DNA of 40,372 bases. Source: a virus. This document shows positions 14,854 through 22,922 of the stretch, piece after piece (within the stretch, counting starts at the first letter, position 1; each line of letters starts with the position of its first letter). A program made the position numbers and the translations under genes. The notes beneath the pieces were generated by a model. That model made no database searches, was not told the DNA's origin, and worked only from the letters and a program-made list of their open reading frames with translations. The stretch is from positions 1 to 40,372 of IMG/VR virus record IMGVR_UViG_3300046517_001909. One strand, given 5' to 3'.

Positions 14854-15278
14854 CCCCCGACCTCGACCACCTCGAGCAGCTTGCGAAGGCGGCGACGCAG
14901 GGACCGTGGAGCATCCATCGCGGATCGGTCGTCTGCGACATCGGCGGACCGCTTCGCATCGGCGGCGTGATCGCCGATATCAACCAGCCGGATCATCCCG
15001 GAGGAAAGGCCGACGCCGCCTACATCGCCGCCGTCTCGCCCGATGTCGTGCTCGCGCTGATCGCCGAGCTTCGCGCCCTTCGTGTCGTTGTGCACGACGA
15101 TCCGGAGATTCGCCGCGCCATCTTCCGCTCGGTGCGGCTGCACACGGACAAGACGGACCAGCTCCGCGCCGCGCTCAACGAGGCGCTCGATGCCCTCGAC
15201 ATGGTATGGGAGGGAGAAGGTAGGGCGCCAATGCGTGCGTCACGCGTCGCTGAGCTGCGAAAGCTGGTGGAGCCGTAA
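14850..15278 (+). CDS. Ead/Ea22-like phage protein
   Basis: 142 residues from ATG 14850 (ATGA overlap). LEQLAKAATQGPWSIHRGSV then KADAAYIAAVSPDVVLALIA and ELRALR is the Ead/Ea22-like signature (TPGPW near the start, then 'ADAAYIAAxxPxxVLALL'). Ea22 of lambda lies in the b region and has no settled function. The C-terminal half is helical. Last gene of the rightward early operon. Confidence 0.75.
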   Translation: MTPDLDHLEQLAKAATQGPWSIHRGSVVCDIGGPLRIGGVIADINQPDHPGGKADAAYIAAVSPDVVLALIAELRALRVVVHDDPEIRRAIFRSVRLHTDKTDQLRAALNEALDALDMVWEGEGRAPMRASRVAELRKLVEP

Positions 15279-15293
15279 TCGTTTGACTGGCCA

Positions 15294-15310
15294 TCCCGGT
15301 GATCGCGGGA
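15294..15310. terminator. Weak hairpin between convergent operons
   Basis: TCCCG-GTGATCG-CGGGA, a 5-bp stem between the Ea22-like gene and the endolysin gene, which are convergent. A wider inverted pair GCCGTAA (15272-15278) and TTACGGC (15348-15354) surrounds it. No strong T-run on either side, so termination is a guess. Confidence 0.25.
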
Positions 15311-15347
15311 CGGTAATTTGGGGCGGCGCTCCGCAACGAGCCAGACC

Positions 15348-15968
15348 TTACGGCAACGCCCGTATCAGATGGCTCCGGTGCTCCGGCTTCGGCCACACGA
15401 CGTCGTGCCGTAGCCAGATGCTCCCATCCGTCGCCACCGCGCCGGGCTTGAATCCGTTTGGCCCGTGGCATTGCGCCACGTCGAGCAGGTCCCATCGCGG
15501 CGAGCTCGCATCCCACGCCTGCACGCGAGACACGCCGACCACGATCGCGACGTGCCCGATGAACTGCTTCGGCCCGTCGCTGGTCGCCAGCGTGAAGCTC
15601 GGGTAGAGCAGCAGGTCGCCGGGTAGCGGCGTCTGGTCGTCGACGAGCGTGAAGCAGTCCTGCGCGTGCTGAGCGTCCTCGAGCGCGCTGTTGCAGTTGA
15701 TGTCGTCGCTGCAGCTCGACCACGGCCCGACGTTGTAGCCCGGCCGGTGACGGCGCAGTTTATAGCACCACGAGATCGCGAAGCCGGCGCAGTCCGAACC
15801 GATCGTGCCGTCGCCCCGATCGGTCCACGGCTCATCGACGAGCTGGCCGAAGCTCGAGCCCGGCCGGTAATCGCCGGTCCCGAGAACGTACTGGCCCTTC
15901 TTCGAAGCGACGCAGCGCAGGGCGCGCGCGACAGCCTCGGGCGCGGAGCAGGGGCGCGGGTCGCTCAT
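15348..15968 (-). CDS. Endolysin candidate, NlpC/P60- or CHAP-type
   Basis: 206 residues from ATG 15968 (ATGA overlap); the longer in-frame reading is Arg-rich shadow. Catalytic pattern of papain-like peptidoglycan amidases: C60 in GSDCAGFAISW and H139 in QFIGHVAIVVGVS, with PLPGDLLLYPSF between them. Length and position at the end of the lysis cluster suit an endolysin. No signal peptide, so it should need a holin. The cysteines at 86, 92 and 105 are extra. Assignment to the NlpC/P60 versus CHAP family is not settled. Confidence 0.75.
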   Translation of the reverse strand: MSDPRPCSAPEAVARALRCVASKKGQYVLGTGDYRPGSSFGQLVDEPWTDRGDGTIGSDCAGFAISWCYKLRRHRPGYNVGPWSSCSDDINCNSALEDAQHAQDCFTLVDDQTPLPGDLLLYPSFTLATSDGPKQFIGHVAIVVGVSRVQAWDASSPRWDLLDVAQCHGPNGFKPGAVATDGSIWLRHDVVWPKPEHRSHLIRALP

Positions 15969-16282
15969 CGGTGCACTCTGACAATGATGGTTCCACTCAT
16001 CACGTCGACCGCGACGACGCGGGCGGCGAACTCGCCCGACGACGTCGCCCCTCCGATCTGCATCCCGATCTGGAAGTTCTGCGCGTCGAGCGGCGAGGCC
16101 AACTTCATGCCCATCATGGTTTCGCCGCCGACGAATCGCCACGTATCGAAGCTCGGTCGCCAACTCTCGAACGACCACGCATCGTCGTCTTCGAGTTGCT
16201 GCAGGATGCGCTCGGCGTCGGCGTCGCGGCCTTCCACGCGGGCGTCGCGTTCGATCTCCAGAGCCGCGAGCCACGGGTGCAT
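15965..16282 (-). CDS. Hypothetical protein of the lysis/tail region
   Basis: 105 residues from ATG 16282 (GTG 16285 is also possible). N-terminal acidic helix (LAALEIERDARVEGRDADAE) and a beta-rich C-terminus (GGATSSGEFAARVVAVDVMS). No family recognised. Coupled to endolysin. Confidence 0.6.
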   Translation of the reverse strand: MHPWLAALEIERDARVEGRDADAERILQQLEDDDAWSFESWRPSFDTWRFVGGETMMGMKLASPLDAQNFQIGMQIGGATSSGEFAARVVAVDVMSGTIIVRVHR

Positions 16283-16368
16283 CACCGCTCCAGCACCTTA
16301 CTCACCGCGTAGATCGCCACGAGGACCGAGATCGCGAACAGGAGCGCCGTGAAGATGTCGAGCGTCAC
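16282..16368 (-). CDS. 28-residue membrane peptide
   Basis: GTG 16368 overlaps the previous stop (GTGA) and the TGA overlaps the next ATG. The whole peptide is one transmembrane helix (TLDIFTALLFAISVLVAIYA) with a short VSKVLER tail. Tiny membrane peptides in lysis clusters can be pinholin or holin-inhibitor proteins; function unproven. Overlap with both neighbours supports translation. Confidence 0.5.
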   Translation of the reverse strand: MTLDIFTALLFAISVLVAIYAVSKVLER

Positions 16369-16544
16369 GGCACCAACTTCAGCTTGAGGTAGCGCGCCTT
16401 CGCCTCGTCGAGCACCGCCCGCACCTCTTCGCGCGTCGTGCCCTCGGGGAACTCGAAGGTCGTGTCGCCGATCGTCACGCGCAGGAGCGGGCGCTTCTCG
16501 ACGGCCCACAAGCGGACGCGGCATTCGATCGCGTCGTCGCTCAC
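16365..16544 (-). CDS. Small beta-rich hypothetical protein
   Basis: Read directly from sequence: GTG 16544 (GTGA overlap with the upstream stop) to TGA 16367-16365, 59 residues beginning VSDDAIECRVRLWAVEKRPL and ending EAKARYLKLKLVP. Likely a small beta hairpin (LLRVTIGDTTFEFPEG) followed by a helix. Fills the only gap in the overlapping train here. Confidence 0.6.
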   Translation of the reverse strand: MSDDAIECRVRLWAVEKRPLLRVTIGDTTFEFPEGTTREEVRAVLDEAKARYLKLKLVP

Positions 16545-16735
16545 GCCGCCCCCGTCGGGAACTTCGCGTCGAGACTCGCCTTCGCCGCAGCATCGTTGGC
16601 CGCGAGCGCATCGCTGAGCGCCTGCAGATGCACGAGCACGGTCGCCGCGTTGGTGTCGCCGCTCTGCGCGTTCTTGATCGCGTTGATGATCGCTTCGATC
16701 GCCGTGAGGCCGGCGAGGATGAGTTCCTCGGTCAC
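16541..16735 (-). CDS. Small helical protein
   Basis: 64 residues from GTG 16735 (GTGA overlap). Amphipathic, Ala-rich helix (ELILAGLTAIEAIINAIKNA) and a helical tail. Might associate with membranes; no family recognised. Confidence 0.6.
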   Translation of the reverse strand: MTEELILAGLTAIEAIINAIKNAQSGDTNAATVLVHLQALSDALAANDAAAKASLDAKFPTGAA

Positions 16736-17004
16736 TTGGACGCCTCCGTTTCGTACAGCGGCGACGCCGACGGCGCCGCCACCTTCAGCGCGAAGTAGTT
16801 GACTCGCGACTTCTGAAGCTCCTCGATGGCCGCGGTCGAGTAGAGCGCGCGGTAGATCTCGGCCGTCGCGCTGAGGTCCATCGCCATGATCGCGCGGTAG
16901 CGGCGGATCCATGCGGCGCGCGCACGGAAGCGCCACCACGACGGAACCGGGCCGAGCGCGACGAGTTGGTCGTTTCGTTGAGCAAGCCGGACCGATAGCG
17001 TCAT
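16732..17004 (-). CDS. Hypothetical protein of the lysis cluster
   Basis: 90 residues from ATG 17004 (ATGA overlap with the lipoprotein gene). Basic N-terminal half with aromatic WWRFRARAAWIRRYR, then helices (LSATAEIYRALYSTAAIEEL). No family recognised. Confidence 0.6.
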   Translation of the reverse strand: MTLSVRLAQRNDQLVALGPVPSWWRFRARAAWIRRYRAIMAMDLSATAEIYRALYSTAAIEELQKSRVNYFALKVAAPSASPLYETEASK

Positions 17005-17441
17005 GGCACCGCCACCCCGAGCGCCTTGAGCGCCCCGCTGAGAATCACCGCGGCCTGCAGCATCGCGGAGATGCTCTGATCGGTGTTGACGACCGCAGCC
17101 GCCGCGATCGCTCGGTACGTGATCGACATGGCGTCAACCACCTTCTGGCGCGCGTCGTAGTACTCGGCGAACGCCTTCTCCGCGCTGGCGCGGTCGGTTG
17201 CCTTGTCCACGATCGCCTTCTGGTGCGCTTCGTCGAACGCAACGAACGTCGCGCGAGCAACGTCGGTCGCCGCGAACGTGGTCGCGATCGTCTTCTGGCG
17301 GGCCGAGGCGGAACAGGCGACGAGGAGGGCGAGCAGCAGCGCGAGCGGAGGGCGTAGGAGTCGAACCCGGACCTTTCGGCCTTCTCGTTCTCGAGACGAG
17401 CGCCGAACCACTTCGGCCTCACCCTCCAAATAGGAGGTCAC
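17001..17441 (-). CDS. Lipoprotein, spanin-like candidate
   Basis: 146 residues from GTG 17441, overlapping the holin stop (GTGA); GTG 17411 (136 residues, with GGAGG eleven bases before it) is an alternative. A basic stretch (RKVRVRLLRPP) precedes a hydrophobic segment ending in the lipobox LLVAC (C43), so the mature protein would be an outer-membrane lipoprotein. The rest is helical (KAFAEYYDARQKVVDAMSIT) with a hydrophobic C-terminus (AAVILSGALKALGVAV) that could be a second membrane anchor. Next to the holin this suggests an outer-membrane or unimolecular spanin (inference). The 5' part of the gene carries a tRNA-Ser-like sequence on the same strand. Confidence 0.65.
   Translation of the reverse strand: MTSYLEGEAEVVRRSSREREGRKVRVRLLRPPLALLLALLVACSASARQKTIATTFAATDVARATFVAFDEAHQKAIVDKATDRASAEKAFAEYYDARQKVVDAMSITYRAIAAAAVVNTDQSISAMLQAAVILSGALKALGVAVP
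17346..17427 (-). tRNA. tRNA-Ser (CGA)-like sequence inside a CDS
   Basis: 82 bases: acceptor GGAGGGT pairs with GCCCTCC; D arm GCC...GGC with AGTGGTT loop; anticodon stem CTCGT/ACGAG with loop CTCGAGA (anticodon CGA); long variable arm GGCC-GAAA-GGTC as in tRNA-Ser; B-box-like GGTTCGACTCC; discriminator G, typical of Ser. The T stem is poor (CCGGG against CCTAC), so it may be degenerate. No CCA is encoded. It lies within the 5' end of the lipoprotein gene on the same strand. Confidence 0.6.
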
Positions 17442-17650
17442 GATCCCGCCTTGACGAGCGAGCGCCCGACCGTGTAGCCGACCGCGCCAAGGATGGTCGC
17501 GGCGATCGCGGCGACCTGCGCTCCAACGCCGCTCGTCGGGATGACGCCGCTCGCATAGAGCGCGGTCAGGAGAAGCGCGGCGAGCTTCATCCAGAACTCG
17601 CTCGTCTTCCATCCGGGCGTTACCGCCGTCTGCGTTGCTGCGTCCGTCAT
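17438..17650 (-). CDS. Holin, two transmembrane helices
   Basis: 70 residues from ATG 17650 (one-base overlap with the LAGLIDADG gene stop). Two hydrophobic helices, WMKLAALLLTALYASGVI (about 20-37) and VGAQVAAIAATILGAVGYTV (42-61), with a short basic C-terminus. Size and layout match class II holins, which form lesions to release the endolysin. Confidence 0.7.
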   Translation of the reverse strand: MTDAATQTAVTPGWKTSEFWMKLAALLLTALYASGVIPTSGVGAQVAAIAATILGAVGYTVGRSLVKAGS

Positions 17651-18084
17651 TAGTTGTCCTCCTTGTTGAGATCCGCAACGCGGCTCTCGGCGTAATCGCG
17701 AAACACAGAAACGCCGACGTCGCGCCGCGGATTGCGCGAGTCAGCGCGACCGCGACTGAGCGCGTCTCCTGTGTGCAGGCGTTCGCGCACTGCGAGCGCC
17801 AGAGAGCATTGCTCGGCCCTCGTCACGAGGAACGGCTGCACGAGTCGGAGCAGATCCTCCGCGTGGCGACCGAAGGCCCGCCACTGCCACTGTTCACCGT
17901 CGTCAGTTCGCCAGATCGCGCCGCGATGCCATGAGCGCAACACCAACAGCACGGCCTTCGTTCGCGACCGGACGCCGACGGTCAGCGTCGGCGACTTCAC
18001 CTTGCGTCCGATGTTGATGAAGCCGGCGCCGTCGATGAGTCCAGCTGTATACGCAATATCCATTTCAGTCAGCCGATCACTCAT
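17650..18084 (-). CDS. LAGLIDADG homing-nuclease relative
   Basis: 144 residues from ATG 18084. Residues 11-25, AYTAGLIDGAGFINI, are the LAGLIDADG helix, but the usual catalytic acid near the end (D/E before the last G) is Ala (GLIDGAG). A single motif means it would act as a dimer. The rest (SPTLTVGVRSRTKAVLLVL...PFLVTRAEQCSLALAVRER) fits the family's strand-helix pattern. Loss of the acid suggests a non-cutting relic or a DNA-binding derivative. It separates the holin from the XhlA-like protein genes. Confidence 0.75.
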   Translation of the reverse strand: MSDRLTEMDIAYTAGLIDGAGFINIGRKVKSPTLTVGVRSRTKAVLLVLRSWHRGAIWRTDDGEQWQWRAFGRHAEDLLRLVQPFLVTRAEQCSLALAVRERLHTGDALSRGRADSRNPRRDVGVSVFRDYAESRVADLNKEDN

Positions 18085-18331
18085 GGTCTGGACTTATACC
18101 ATTGCCGTGCGACATCGTCGCTTGGTCTTTCTTTGAGATGATGTCAACGACTCTCTCGACGACCGCCGGTAACCCTTCGGTGTTAGCGGCCACTCGCTCG
18201 AGCGCCGCGAGCAGGCTGCCGATTCCGCGCTGCAGCGTCTGCTCGAGCCGAGACGCGACGACGGCCAGCGAACGGATCGAGTCGCGCAGATCCGCGATGT
18301 CCTGGCGGTCGATGTCGGGATTCTCGGCCAT
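18077..18331 (-). CDS. Coiled-coil protein of the lysis cluster
   Basis: 84 residues from ATG 18331. Nearly all helical with heptads (DIADLRDSIRSLAVVASRLE, LERVAANTEGLPAVVERVVD). No membrane segment. Stops eight bases into the next gene. Possibly a partner of the XhlA-like protein two bases upstream. Confidence 0.65.
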   Translation of the reverse strand: MAENPDIDRQDIADLRDSIRSLAVVASRLEQTLQRGIGSLLAALERVAANTEGLPAVVERVVDIISKKDQATMSHGNGISPDHE

Positions 18332-18333
18332 GG

Positions 18334-18645
18334 CTACATGAAGTGGTGGACAAGCCAGCCGAGGACGGCAGACAGCGCGGCGAGCGCGGACGTCTTCCAC
18401 GCCACGCCGATCTTCGCCTTGGTCTCGATTTCGGTGCCGGCGCGCTTGGCATCGACCTCGCGCCGCGCCTTTCTGTCCTCGAGGAGCTCGGCGAGCATGA
18501 CCGTCTGTTTGCCGGTCTCGACCTGGAGCTCGGCCTGCCCGTCGTGGAGCGAGCGGAACAGCTGTCGGTCTTCCTTGGTGTGCTCGGTGAGCTCGTGGTG
18601 GAGCTGGCGAGCCCATGTGGGGGTTCCGAACGGCGGAGTGTTCAT
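18334..18645 (-). CDS. XhlA-like membrane protein
   Basis: 103 residues from ATG 18645. N-terminal coiled coil (QLFRSLHDGQAELQVETGKQ, VMLAELLEDRKARREVD) and a single C-terminal transmembrane helix (TSALAALSAVLGWLVHHFM). This is the layout of haemolysin XhlA-type phage proteins, which help holins at the inner membrane. Family assignment by architecture only. Confidence 0.6.
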   Translation of the reverse strand: MNTPPFGTPTWARQLHHELTEHTKEDRQLFRSLHDGQAELQVETGKQTVMLAELLEDRKARREVDAKRAGTEIETKAKIGVAWKTSALAALSAVLGWLVHHFM

Positions 18646-18649
18646 GGCG

Positions 18650-20164
18650 TCACCATAGGGTTGTCCAACCCAACCTGTTCAGCAGCGCTCGCGCCTGATT
18701 CGTCGCAATCTCGGCGCTCGCTCCGACCCACAGCGCCGCGCCGAGGACGGTGCACGCCGCGCTCGGGACCGCGCCGGCGTGGTTGCCGAGGAAGAAGCCC
18801 GCGCCGTTGTTGTCGGCCGCGAACGTCGGCCCGCTGATCGTCTCGAGGTCCGTCCAGATCGTCGACTTCTGATTCGTGATGTCGAGCATGAACAAAATCG
18901 GACGGACCGTGCCGCGATGGTCGAGCGAGCCGCCCGCCGCGAAGCCGCCGTTCTGGTAGCAACCGATCTTGCCTCCGGTGGTCACACTGACCGCGGCGAA
19001 CTGGAGCGCGTCGAAGCCGAAGACCCAGCTCCAGAAGCTGGCGGAGCCGTAGCCGGTGGCGATGTAGACGTAGGCCAGCGCCAGCAGCGACTTGCTCGCT
19101 GGGTTGCCGAGCCGCGAGTCCGTGGAGCCGGCGTATACCGCGTTCAGGTTGCCAGTCACGCTCAGACCCGTACGACGCCAGCCGCTCACCGACGCGGCCA
19201 CTGCTGTGTTTGCCTGCGCCGACAAGTAGCAATCGCCGATCGTGTCGGCGAGCACGACGCCGTAGGACTCGGTGCACGGCCAGCAACTCGACGGCGGCAC
19301 CTCGTTGAGCGCTTCCCATCCTTGGACGGTCGACGGCAGGTACTTCTGGCTCGCCGCATCGACCACCGGAGCGATGCCCCACGTCGGCGCCCAACCGAGC
19401 CCGACGAGGATCGATGCCCACTGCGCGTCGCTGCGCTCGGCTGCCGCGCCAAGGAACAGCGCGCCGTAGCGATAGAACGCGTTCGCAGCGTACAGGCCAG
19501 AAGCGAGCGCGACGCCGAAGTCCACCTCGCCGGTGTTGGAGCTCGACGAGCTGTAGCCCATCTGTAGAATCTCGTACGGCGTGTAGAACTTGATCGCCGA
19601 GCGCGCGATGTCGTGCTTGAGGATGACCGGGAACAGCTGGCCGATCGGCAGTGGCACCGAGCCGCGCGTCGCTTCCGGCCCGCCGCTGCCGAGCATCGGA
19701 AGTAGTGTGTTCTGCTTGATGCCGGCATAGATCGCGGCGTCGCTTACCGACAGAAAGCCTTGATCTGCGCCGGATGGAGCAGAGCGCAAATAGACGTAGG
19801 CGAGAACCGCGTAGCTCGTCGTGGCCGGATTGGGAAGCGTTCCGTGCTGCTTCACGAAGCCGATATCGACGGCGGCATTGTTGATGCCGATGCCGACGCC
19901 GGAACATCCGGGGATCGGGTTCTGGTAGCTGACGTACGGAAGGCCCGGCGTCGTCGGCGGCAGGTTGTGAACGTTGTTGACGTCAGACGCCTGCGTGGAC
20001 GCATCCGCCATCAGGTAGATGGACCGCGGCGAGCCGCTCGAGTCGCCCAGCGAGCCGAGTAGCGTGTCCCATTCCGCATTCGTCGCCGGCACGAGCTTGC
20101 CGAGCTGAGCGTCGAAGGACGTCAGGCGAGCCGTCGTGAACGTTGGCGAGTGCGGCCAGGGCAT
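18650..20164 (-). CDS. Tail fibre or spike candidate
   Basis: 504 residues from ATG 20164 (tgATG overlap). Gly/Ser/Ala/aromatic-rich, low in charge, without transmembrane helices, with repeated beta-type stretches (TSYAVLAYVYLRSAPSGADQ, SLLALAYVYIATGYGSASFW, TVLGAALWVGASAEIATNQA). The C-terminal 60 residues (ILFMLDITNQKSTIWTD...ARALLNRLGW) look like a jelly-roll or lectin-like lobe. It lies between virion proteins and lysis genes, where receptor-binding proteins often are. No clear homolog recognised; a host-surface adhesin is the best guess. Confidence 0.5.
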   Translation of the reverse strand: MPWPHSPTFTTARLTSFDAQLGKLVPATNAEWDTLLGSLGDSSGSPRSIYLMADASTQASDVNNVHNLPPTTPGLPYVSYQNPIPGCSGVGIGINNAAVDIGFVKQHGTLPNPATTSYAVLAYVYLRSAPSGADQGFLSVSDAAIYAGIKQNTLLPMLGSGGPEATRGSVPLPIGQLFPVILKHDIARSAIKFYTPYEILQMGYSSSSSNTGEVDFGVALASGLYAANAFYRYGALFLGAAAERSDAQWASILVGLGWAPTWGIAPVVDAASQKYLPSTVQGWEALNEVPPSSCWPCTESYGVVLADTIGDCYLSAQANTAVAASVSGWRRTGLSVTGNLNAVYAGSTDSRLGNPASKSLLALAYVYIATGYGSASFWSWVFGFDALQFAAVSVTTGGKIGCYQNGGFAAGGSLDHRGTVRPILFMLDITNQKSTIWTDLETISGPTFAADNNGAGFFLGNHAGAVPSAACTVLGAALWVGASAEIATNQARALLNRLGWTTLW

Positions 20165-20688
20165 CAGCTACCGAGCTTCGAGTGGGCAAACAGGCGGACA
20201 AAGCCGCCGGTCGTCGTGGTGATGCGAGCGCGCAGTCGCGCCGCGCCGATCTCCGGGATGTTCCAGAGCCCAGCGCCCGCGCCGCTCGTGATCGCCAGCG
20301 TGTACTTCGTCATCGTGCCGGTGCCGCTGCCGGTCCCGTAGACTGCGCCGGTGAGCGTCGGATCGATCTGCTGCCACCGACCGAGCGTGATATCCCAGTC
20401 GCTGACATCGGCGGGCCCCTGATCGGCGCCGGTCATCGTCCGTGGGAAGTTCGTCCCCTCGATCGTGAACGAGCCGACGATGCCGGTCGGCCACACCGCG
20501 CTCAGCGAGACCATCGCCGTCTCGATGATCGAGCCGTACCGCTCGTTGCCGAGCGGGAACAGGTACGTCGCGATGCCGAGCGTCACGCCGGGTCCGTTCG
20601 TCGGATCGATCACCGACTGCACGAGCGTTCCATCGGACTTGTAGGCCGACAGCGCAGCGATTCCAGGGAAGTGCGGATAGCGGGTCAT
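20164..20688 (-). CDS. Virion protein of unknown role
   Basis: 174 residues from ATG 20688 (ATGA overlap with the 745-residue gene). Beta-rich, uncharged (YGSIIETAMVSLSAVWPTGI, RARITTTTGGFVRLFAHSKL). The context suggests a tail or fibre-associated protein. No family recognised. Confidence 0.6.
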   Translation of the reverse strand: MTRYPHFPGIAALSAYKSDGTLVQSVIDPTNGPGVTLGIATYLFPLGNERYGSIIETAMVSLSAVWPTGIVGSFTIEGTNFPRTMTGADQGPADVSDWDITLGRWQQIDPTLTGAVYGTGSGTGTMTKYTLAITSGAGAGLWNIPEIGAARLRARITTTTGGFVRLFAHSKLGS

Positions 20689-22922
20689 GGGTGCATCTCT
20701 CTTTGCTGTGCCGGTGACGGCTTATCGAGGTCCTTCAGACTTCCGATCGCTCCGAAGTTCGGCTGAGGCGTCGGCGCCTTCGTTCCGCCTGCGCTGCCAG
20801 GTTCGACATCGAACGTGGACTGGAGCGCCGCGATCACGTTCGGCTGCATGGCCGGCGTGACCGGGATGCCCGAGAAGATCGAGAGCGCGACCTTCTTCTG
20901 CATCGGAAGCGTCTTGTCGAGCTGGGGCGCCTTCTCGAAGATCTCGCGCTGCAACGCCGCGAACCGCTCCGGGTACAGGTAGCGGTAGCAGTGCGCCTCT
21001 TCCGGCGTGCAGATGCCGCGAGCGAGCCGCTCCTCGACGTTCGCCGGGTTCTCGCCCGCATGGACGACGCGCGCCCATTCGCGGATCGCCATCTCGCCGG
21101 GGTGCGAGTTGTCCGGCCCGATCTGCAGCGCGGCAGGCTCGGGCTTCTTCGGCGCCATCTGCGCGTAGTACGCCGTCTTCTTCGCCTGCAGCGTTTCGAG
21201 TTGGTCGGCGAGAATGGGGTTGACCTGGCGGAATCCGTCGAGCGCGCCGGCCATCGCTTGCCGCGCCTCGGGCCGCATGACCGTCTGTCCGTCCGGCGTT
21301 CGCATCGTCTGCGCATAGAGCTCAGACGTGCGCGCCTTGAACAGCGCCTTCAGGTCGCCGCCCTCCTCGCCCTTGCCGGCTCCGAATCGCACCGCCGACA
21401 GCACCTTCGTTGCCGTCGGCGCAACGTACGGCTCGAGCTTCTTCGTCGCCGTGAGGAACTTCTCGGCCGCGCCGCTCGCCTTCTCGCTCACCTTGCCGAC
21501 AGCGCCTGCGGTGCGCGCGAATAGCTTCTCGACGGCATCCGCGGCGTACTTGCCGGCGAACGGCGCCAGCATTCCAACGCCGGGGATCATGTGAGCGACC
21601 GCCGTCGCGCCGCCGAACACCGCGCCCTTGACGCCCTTGCCGACGAGGCCGAGCTCGGGCGCCTTCTTCAGTGCCTCGCGCGCGCCGTCGATCGCCAGCA
21701 TCTTCTGGCTGTCGCCCGACGTGAGCATCTGGAGGCGCCCGCTCGAGACAGGGTTCAACTTGGAGTCGAGCGCCTTGATCTGCGCGATCTGCTCGCGGGT
21801 CTGCGCGAGCGCGGTGTCGACGTGCTCGAGCGCCGCGATTCGTGCGTCTCCTGCGAGCGCCGCGTGGATCTCCGGCATCTTCTGCTGCAGGATCTCGAGC
21901 GCGCCCTGCCGCTGCTGTAGTGCGTCGACGAGCCGGGCGGGGTTCTCCTGCATGGCCAGCGCGTTGTTGAACCGCGAGCGAATCGCGCCGTACGACGATG
22001 CGAGCTGCACGCGTGCGTCGCCGACGCCTTCGATTCCCTTCAGCGCCGGCGTGAGCTTCTCGTTCTCGGACAACGCCGAGAAGATCGGCCGCTCCGTCGC
22101 GAGGTCCTCGTGCAGGTCCTTTACGCGGTTGGCCATCTCCGCGCGCTGGTTCACGCGGATCTGCTCGAGCGACTTCTTCTCCGCGGCAATGTCGGCCGCG
22201 TGTTCGGTCTTGGCGGTCGCGTAGGCGTCCTTCAGGCCCGCCTCGTCGAGTCCGCGCAGGTCCTCGGGCAAGCCGTCGACGGCGCCGCGCGTGGCCTTCG
22301 CCGCGGCAAGCTTCTCGCCGGCAAGCTGGAGGCCGCGCTCGACGAGCTTGGACGCGACGCCGATGCTGCCTCCGATACCGCCGCCCAGCAGCACGTTCGA
22401 CGACAGGACCGAGGCGACGTGCTCGGCGGTGAGCGGGTCTTTGGAGAGTGCGAGCTCGCTGACCGCGTTGCCTGCGCCGTAGACCGCGCCCTCGGCTGCG
22501 GTGCCGGCGCCGCGCGCGGCGATCGCGCGAGCGGCACCCATGCCTTCGGCGGAGAGCCCGCCTTCGACGGCACGGCCGAGGCGACCGATCGCGGCGCCTG
22601 GCACGAAAGCGCCGGTGACGTCGCCGAGAAAGGACGCCGTCGGGTGCGCCTCGCGCAGCTGTTCGAGACGGATGCGCGCGTCCTCGCCGCCGAACGCACG
22701 TGCAGCCACGTCCGACAGTCCAAGAGTCGCCGACGACAGCGCCCTTCCCGCGAACGCGCTGACCGCTGGCAGATCCGCCTTGCGCGCTTCCGCCGCCACT
22801 CGACCGGTTCGTTCCTCGGTCGTCTCCGGTCGAAACTGCTGTGCAAGGAGCGTGTCGGCCTCGGCCGCATCGACCGTGGTCGGCTTGCCCTCTGGCGAGA
22901 CGAGGGTGACCTTCTCGCCCAT
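20685..22922 (-). CDS. Large internal-type virion protein (Gly/Ala membrane-active)
   Basis: 745 residues from ATG 22922 (taATG overlap). N-terminal 200 residues carry Gly/Ala-rich, weakly hydrophobic stretches (SALSSATLGLSDVAARAFGG-like and GAGNAVSELALSKD, LLGGGIGGSIGVASKLVERG), then long coiled coils (ADIAAEKKSLEQIRVNQRAE) and another hydrophobic Gly-rich helix (GKGVKGAVFGGATAVAHMIP). This is the character of podovirus ejection proteins that leave the capsid and form a channel across the envelope (T7 gp15/gp16 class, P22 gp7/16/20). No lysozyme motif seen. Function by analogy. Confidence 0.65.
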   Translation of the reverse strand: MGEKVTLVSPEGKPTTVDAAEADTLLAQQFRPETTEERTGRVAAEARKADLPAVSAFAGRALSSATLGLSDVAARAFGGEDARIRLEQLREAHPTASFLGDVTGAFVPGAAIGRLGRAVEGGLSAEGMGAARAIAARGAGTAAEGAVYGAGNAVSELALSKDPLTAEHVASVLSSNVLLGGGIGGSIGVASKLVERGLQLAGEKLAAAKATRGAVDGLPEDLRGLDEAGLKDAYATAKTEHAADIAAEKKSLEQIRVNQRAEMANRVKDLHEDLATERPIFSALSENEKLTPALKGIEGVGDARVQLASSYGAIRSRFNNALAMQENPARLVDALQQRQGALEILQQKMPEIHAALAGDARIAALEHVDTALAQTREQIAQIKALDSKLNPVSSGRLQMLTSGDSQKMLAIDGAREALKKAPELGLVGKGVKGAVFGGATAVAHMIPGVGMLAPFAGKYAADAVEKLFARTAGAVGKVSEKASGAAEKFLTATKKLEPYVAPTATKVLSAVRFGAGKGEEGGDLKALFKARTSELYAQTMRTPDGQTVMRPEARQAMAGALDGFRQVNPILADQLETLQAKKTAYYAQMAPKKPEPAALQIGPDNSHPGEMAIREWARVVHAGENPANVEERLARGICTPEEAHCYRYLYPERFAALQREIFEKAPQLDKTLPMQKKVALSIFSGIPVTPAMQPNVIAALQSTFDVEPGSAGGTKAPTPQPNFGAIGSLKDLDKPSPAQQREMHP

